NCBI GenBank assembly: GCA_016180375.1
Contig: JACPBJ010000062.1
Span: 1 to 6,401 of the forward strand
Reading direction: 5' to 3'
DNA: 6,401 nt
Source of the DNA: Nitrososphaerota archaeon
GTDB lineage: Archaea; Thermoproteota; Nitrososphaeria; Nitrososphaerales; UBA57
Each line of letters starts with the position of its first letter. The first letter of the stretch is position 1. The notes under the pieces are model-generated. The model was not told the origin of the DNA. It saw only the letters and a list, made by a program, of their open reading frames with translations, and searched no databases. Shown here one piece after another: positions 5,394-6,401 of the stretch. The translations under genes were made by a program, and so were the position numbers.

Positions 5394-5540
5394 ATGAGGC
5401 AAGAAAATAATGGTAGCGATAATGAGGTGAGATGAATAAAGGGATGCCATATAAAGAAAAATATTGATTTGGATAATCGACCACTAGAGTATGCTATTTG
5501 TAGAAATTGTACTTACAACGCGTTACATGGCTCAGGATAG
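5394..5540 (+). pseudogene. Small cysteine-containing ORF interrupted by one in-frame TGA
   Basis: Seen: ATG 5394 is preceded by GGGGGAG (5383-5389) at a 4-base spacing, and by TATA-like TTATACTA (5339-5346). It reads 13 codons (MRQENNGSDNEVR) to TGA at 5433-5435. The same frame then continues for 34 codons to TAG at 5538, including GCH and a CRNC knuckle, with a hairpin and T-run just after. If TGA were TGG or CGA this would be a 48-residue protein with C-x-H and C-x2-C, possibly metal-binding. I do not recognise a family. An alternative start, ATG 5432, overlaps the TGA but gives only 11 residues in another frame. Chance is a real alternative, since a stop-free run of about 34 codons is common. 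No tRNA or Sec-insertion machinery is visible to support recoding of UGA. Confidence 0.3.
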
Positions 5541-5551
5541 TTTGGCCTTAT

Positions 5552-5572
5552 GCTAGTTTGTTTCTAGCTTTT
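5552..5572 (+). terminator. Weak hairpin terminator candidate
   Basis: GCTAG (5552-5556) pairs with CTAGC (5564-5568) over a 7-base loop and is followed by TTTT. It stands 12 bases after the stop of the interrupted small ORF and overlaps the stop codon of the convergent YHS gene. Read on the minus strand it has no T-run, so it would serve plus-strand transcripts. Confidence 0.4.
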
Positions 5573-5710
5573 GTGAGTGTACTTGTGAGGATCTTTGTCG
5601 AAAGTCGCTTTGTATGATGAAGAACAGAAGTAGAACTTCTTGCCTGCGTGCTCCGAAACAAACTTCGTCTTCTCGTCAACCATCATTCCACATATTGGAT
5701 CTTTGAACAT
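5564..5710 (-). CDS. Single-domain YHS metal-binding protein, 48 residues
   Basis: Seen: the whole protein is one YHS domain. It has FKDPICGMMVD (2-12) with C7, then EHAGKKFYFCS (20-30) with C29, then ATFDKDPHKY (35-44). Known of the family: YHS/TRASH-like domains occur in copper-transporting ATPases and small metal-handling proteins. The usual pattern is CGM near the start, then FCSxxC followed by F and DP. Here the last cysteine is replaced by tyrosine (Y33, codon TAC, one base from TGC), so the metal site has lost a ligand. The frame is open upstream to 5854, but the domain begins exactly at ATG 5710, and the upstream part is the reverse of the divergent membrane-protein gene. A shared TATA box at 5756-5763 gives a leader of about 23 bases. 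Function in this organism is inferred only. Confidence 0.88.
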   Translation of the reverse strand: MFKDPICGMMVDEKTKFVSEHAGKKFYFCSSSYKATFDKDPHKYTHKS

Positions 5711-5755
5711 AGCCTTTGCATTGATCTTCGGAATCTTAGCTTTACATTGAAAGGG

Positions 5756-5763
5756 TATATTAA
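5756..5763. promoter_or_regulatory. Shared divergent TATA box (YHS gene / membrane protein gene)
   Basis: TATATTAA lies in the 76-base gap between two divergent genes. For the plus strand it predicts a transcript start near 5785, practically at the ATG 5787 (leaderless). For the minus strand the box reads TTAATATA and predicts a start near 5733, about 23 bases before ATG 5710. No other TATA-like sequence of similar quality is seen in the gap, so one box may serve both. Confidence 0.5.
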
Positions 5764-5786
5764 GCAAATTTGCAGGTCGCTTAGGC

Positions 5787-6110
5787 ATGCTCAAACTCAG
5801 TGGTATGATAGGAATACTGACAACAGTAGTTGGTATAGCTCTCTTGGGCTTCACCTTCTATATGGCACTGAATGTCTTCCAATCGTATTTCCCATTTCGA
5901 CCTCCCGGGGCTGATCTTACTTCTACTCTAAACCTGTTGCTGGGCGCCGCGATTCAGGCAATGTTCTTGGGAGTAATGGGATGGGTAGGCTCTATTCTTC
6001 TAGTAAGAGGCGTAGACTTCCTCAAGGTCGAAAAGGGAGTTGGAGTGGTTACCTTCAAGGTGGAGAAGGGCGTCGGCGTAGTTACCAATGTAGAGCAAGA
6101 AAAGAAGTAA
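5787..6110 (+). CDS. Small two-helix membrane protein with C-terminal tandem repeat
   Basis: I do not recognise a named family. Seen in 107 residues: a first membrane helix at about 7-28 (GILTTVVGIALLGFTFYMAL), a proline-rich loop (YFPFRPPGAD, 34-43), a second helix at about 49-74 (LLLGAAIQAMFLGVMGWVGS and on), and a charged tail. The tail holds two adjacent copies of KVEKGVGVVT (80-89 and 91-100) separated by F90, ending VEQEKK. Both termini are probably on the same side of the membrane, likely cytoplasmic given the lysine-rich tail. The start at ATG 5787 fits a leaderless transcript from the TATA box at 5756. The next gene starts 9 bases after the stop and is also membrane-anchored, so the two probably form an operon. 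Confidence 0.85.
   Translation: MLKLSGMIGILTTVVGIALLGFTFYMALNVFQSYFPFRPPGADLTSTLNLLLGAAIQAMFLGVMGWVGSILLVRGVDFLKVEKGVGVVTFKVEKGVGVVTNVEQEKK
6024..6089 (+). repeat. Tandem 33-base repeat encoding two copies of KVEKGVGVVT
   Basis: Units 6024-6056 and 6057-6089 encode KVEKGVGVVT followed by F in the first copy and N in the second. Of the ten shared codons, six differ between copies (Val, Glu, Gly, Val, Gly, Val), every time only in the third base. The repeat is therefore much better kept in protein than in DNA. Confidence 0.9.
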
Positions 6111-6119
6111 GTGTCCTGA

Positions 6120-6401
6120 ATGGGAAAGGATGCTCCTATCATCAGTAAAGCCCTGAGGCTAGTTTCCTTTTCGCTAACACTCGTTGCGATAATCATCTTT
6201 GTCACGATAGGTTATTCTGCTGCGCAGGTATTCCAAGGAGTGGTATCATCAGGGGATGCGTTAAAAGTAGATCAGAGAATAACTCCTGAAGGAGTCGATC
6301 TCGCATTCAATTTGAAGCTTCCCAACAAGGGTGTTTATCCTTTGGAGCTAGATCTGGTGGGAGAAACTTCAGTCGATAAGATTAATGTAGGGAAGGTTGT
6401 C
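6120..6401 (+). CDS. Membrane-anchored protein with an extracytoplasmic domain, 3' part cut off
   Basis: Seen: from ATG 6120 the frame is open through the window end (94 codons). Residues 1-12 are short and basic, 13-32 form one strongly hydrophobic helix (LVSFSLTLVAIIIFVTIGYS, 13-32), and the rest is polar with alternating beta-like pattern, including RITPEGVDLAF (53-63) and KLPNKGVYPLELDLVGE (66-82). The layout is a signal anchor with a domain outside the cell. The PNKGVYPLELDL stretch is reminiscent of LEA/WHy-type beta-sandwich domains, but this is a weak resemblance from memory. It follows the two-helix membrane protein after 9 bases and is probably co-transcribed. An alternative start at 6111 (GTG) meets a TGA at once and is excluded. 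Confidence 0.75.
   Translation, partial: MGKDAPIISKALRLVSFSLTLVAIIIFVTIGYSAAQVFQGVVSSGDALKVDQRITPEGVDLAFNLKLPNKGVYPLELDLVGETSVDKINVGKVV

Noticed and set aside
5711..5854. N-terminal extension of the YHS protein to 96 residues
   Set aside because: It would run through the shared promoter and opposite the divergent membrane-protein gene; the domain begins exactly at ATG 5710.
5954..6205. An 83-codon minus-strand frame opposite the tandem repeat
   Set aside because: Its TTPTPFSTL repeat is the antisense image of the KVEKGVGVVT repeat; third-base differences between the units are silent only in the plus-strand frame.
1..6401. CRISPR array, tRNA or rRNA genes, insertion sequence or integrase
   Set aside because: No regularly spaced repeats, no cloverleaf-like segment, and no transposase or recombinase motifs were seen on either strand.

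Overview
The window looks archaeal, most likely from the Nitrososphaeria/Thaumarchaeota side. Genes are compact and promoters are TATA boxes about 25 bases ahead of the transcript start. Several genes appear to have almost no 5' leader, while others carry a GGAGGTGA-type ribosome binding site. The PdxS N-terminus also resembles, from memory, thaumarchaeal homologues. No database search was possible, so the lineage is an inference.

Layout. Bases 1-260 (minus) hold the first 86 residues of a DNA methyltransferase. A shared, palindromic TATA box separates it from pdxS-pdxT (336-1903, plus), the two-gene operon for pyridoxal 5'-phosphate synthase. A convergent gap follows (1904-2024) with an inverted repeat around an unassigned TATA box. 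Next is a decayed gene for a small two-helix membrane protein (2025-2287, minus), with its start codon as ACG and a one-base frameshift. An HxlR-type redox-like repressor gene (minus) and a DoxX membrane protein gene (plus) diverge from a shared control region at 2694-2874. DoxX ends at a clear terminator, where it meets the cysH-sat operon (3356-5275, minus), which encodes ATP sulfurylase and APS reductase for assimilatory sulfate activation.

The last 1.1 kb is a mosaic of small genes. It starts with the cysH promoter and a possible operator. Then comes a plus-strand mini-gene of 48 codons broken by one in-frame TGA (5394-5540), followed by a 48-residue YHS metal-domain protein (minus). Divergent from it are a two-helix membrane protein with an 11-residue tandem repeat and a membrane-anchored protein that runs off the window.

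Functionally, pdxST makes vitamin B6 cofactor and cysH-sat makes reduced sulfur, so both are housekeeping biosynthesis. HxlR-DoxX looks like a thiol- or quinone-stress module, and the YHS protein suggests metal handling. I see no large undescribed system. The most unusual items are the two broken small genes, the two-cysteine HxlR paired with DoxX, and the protein repeat conserved only at the amino-acid level.
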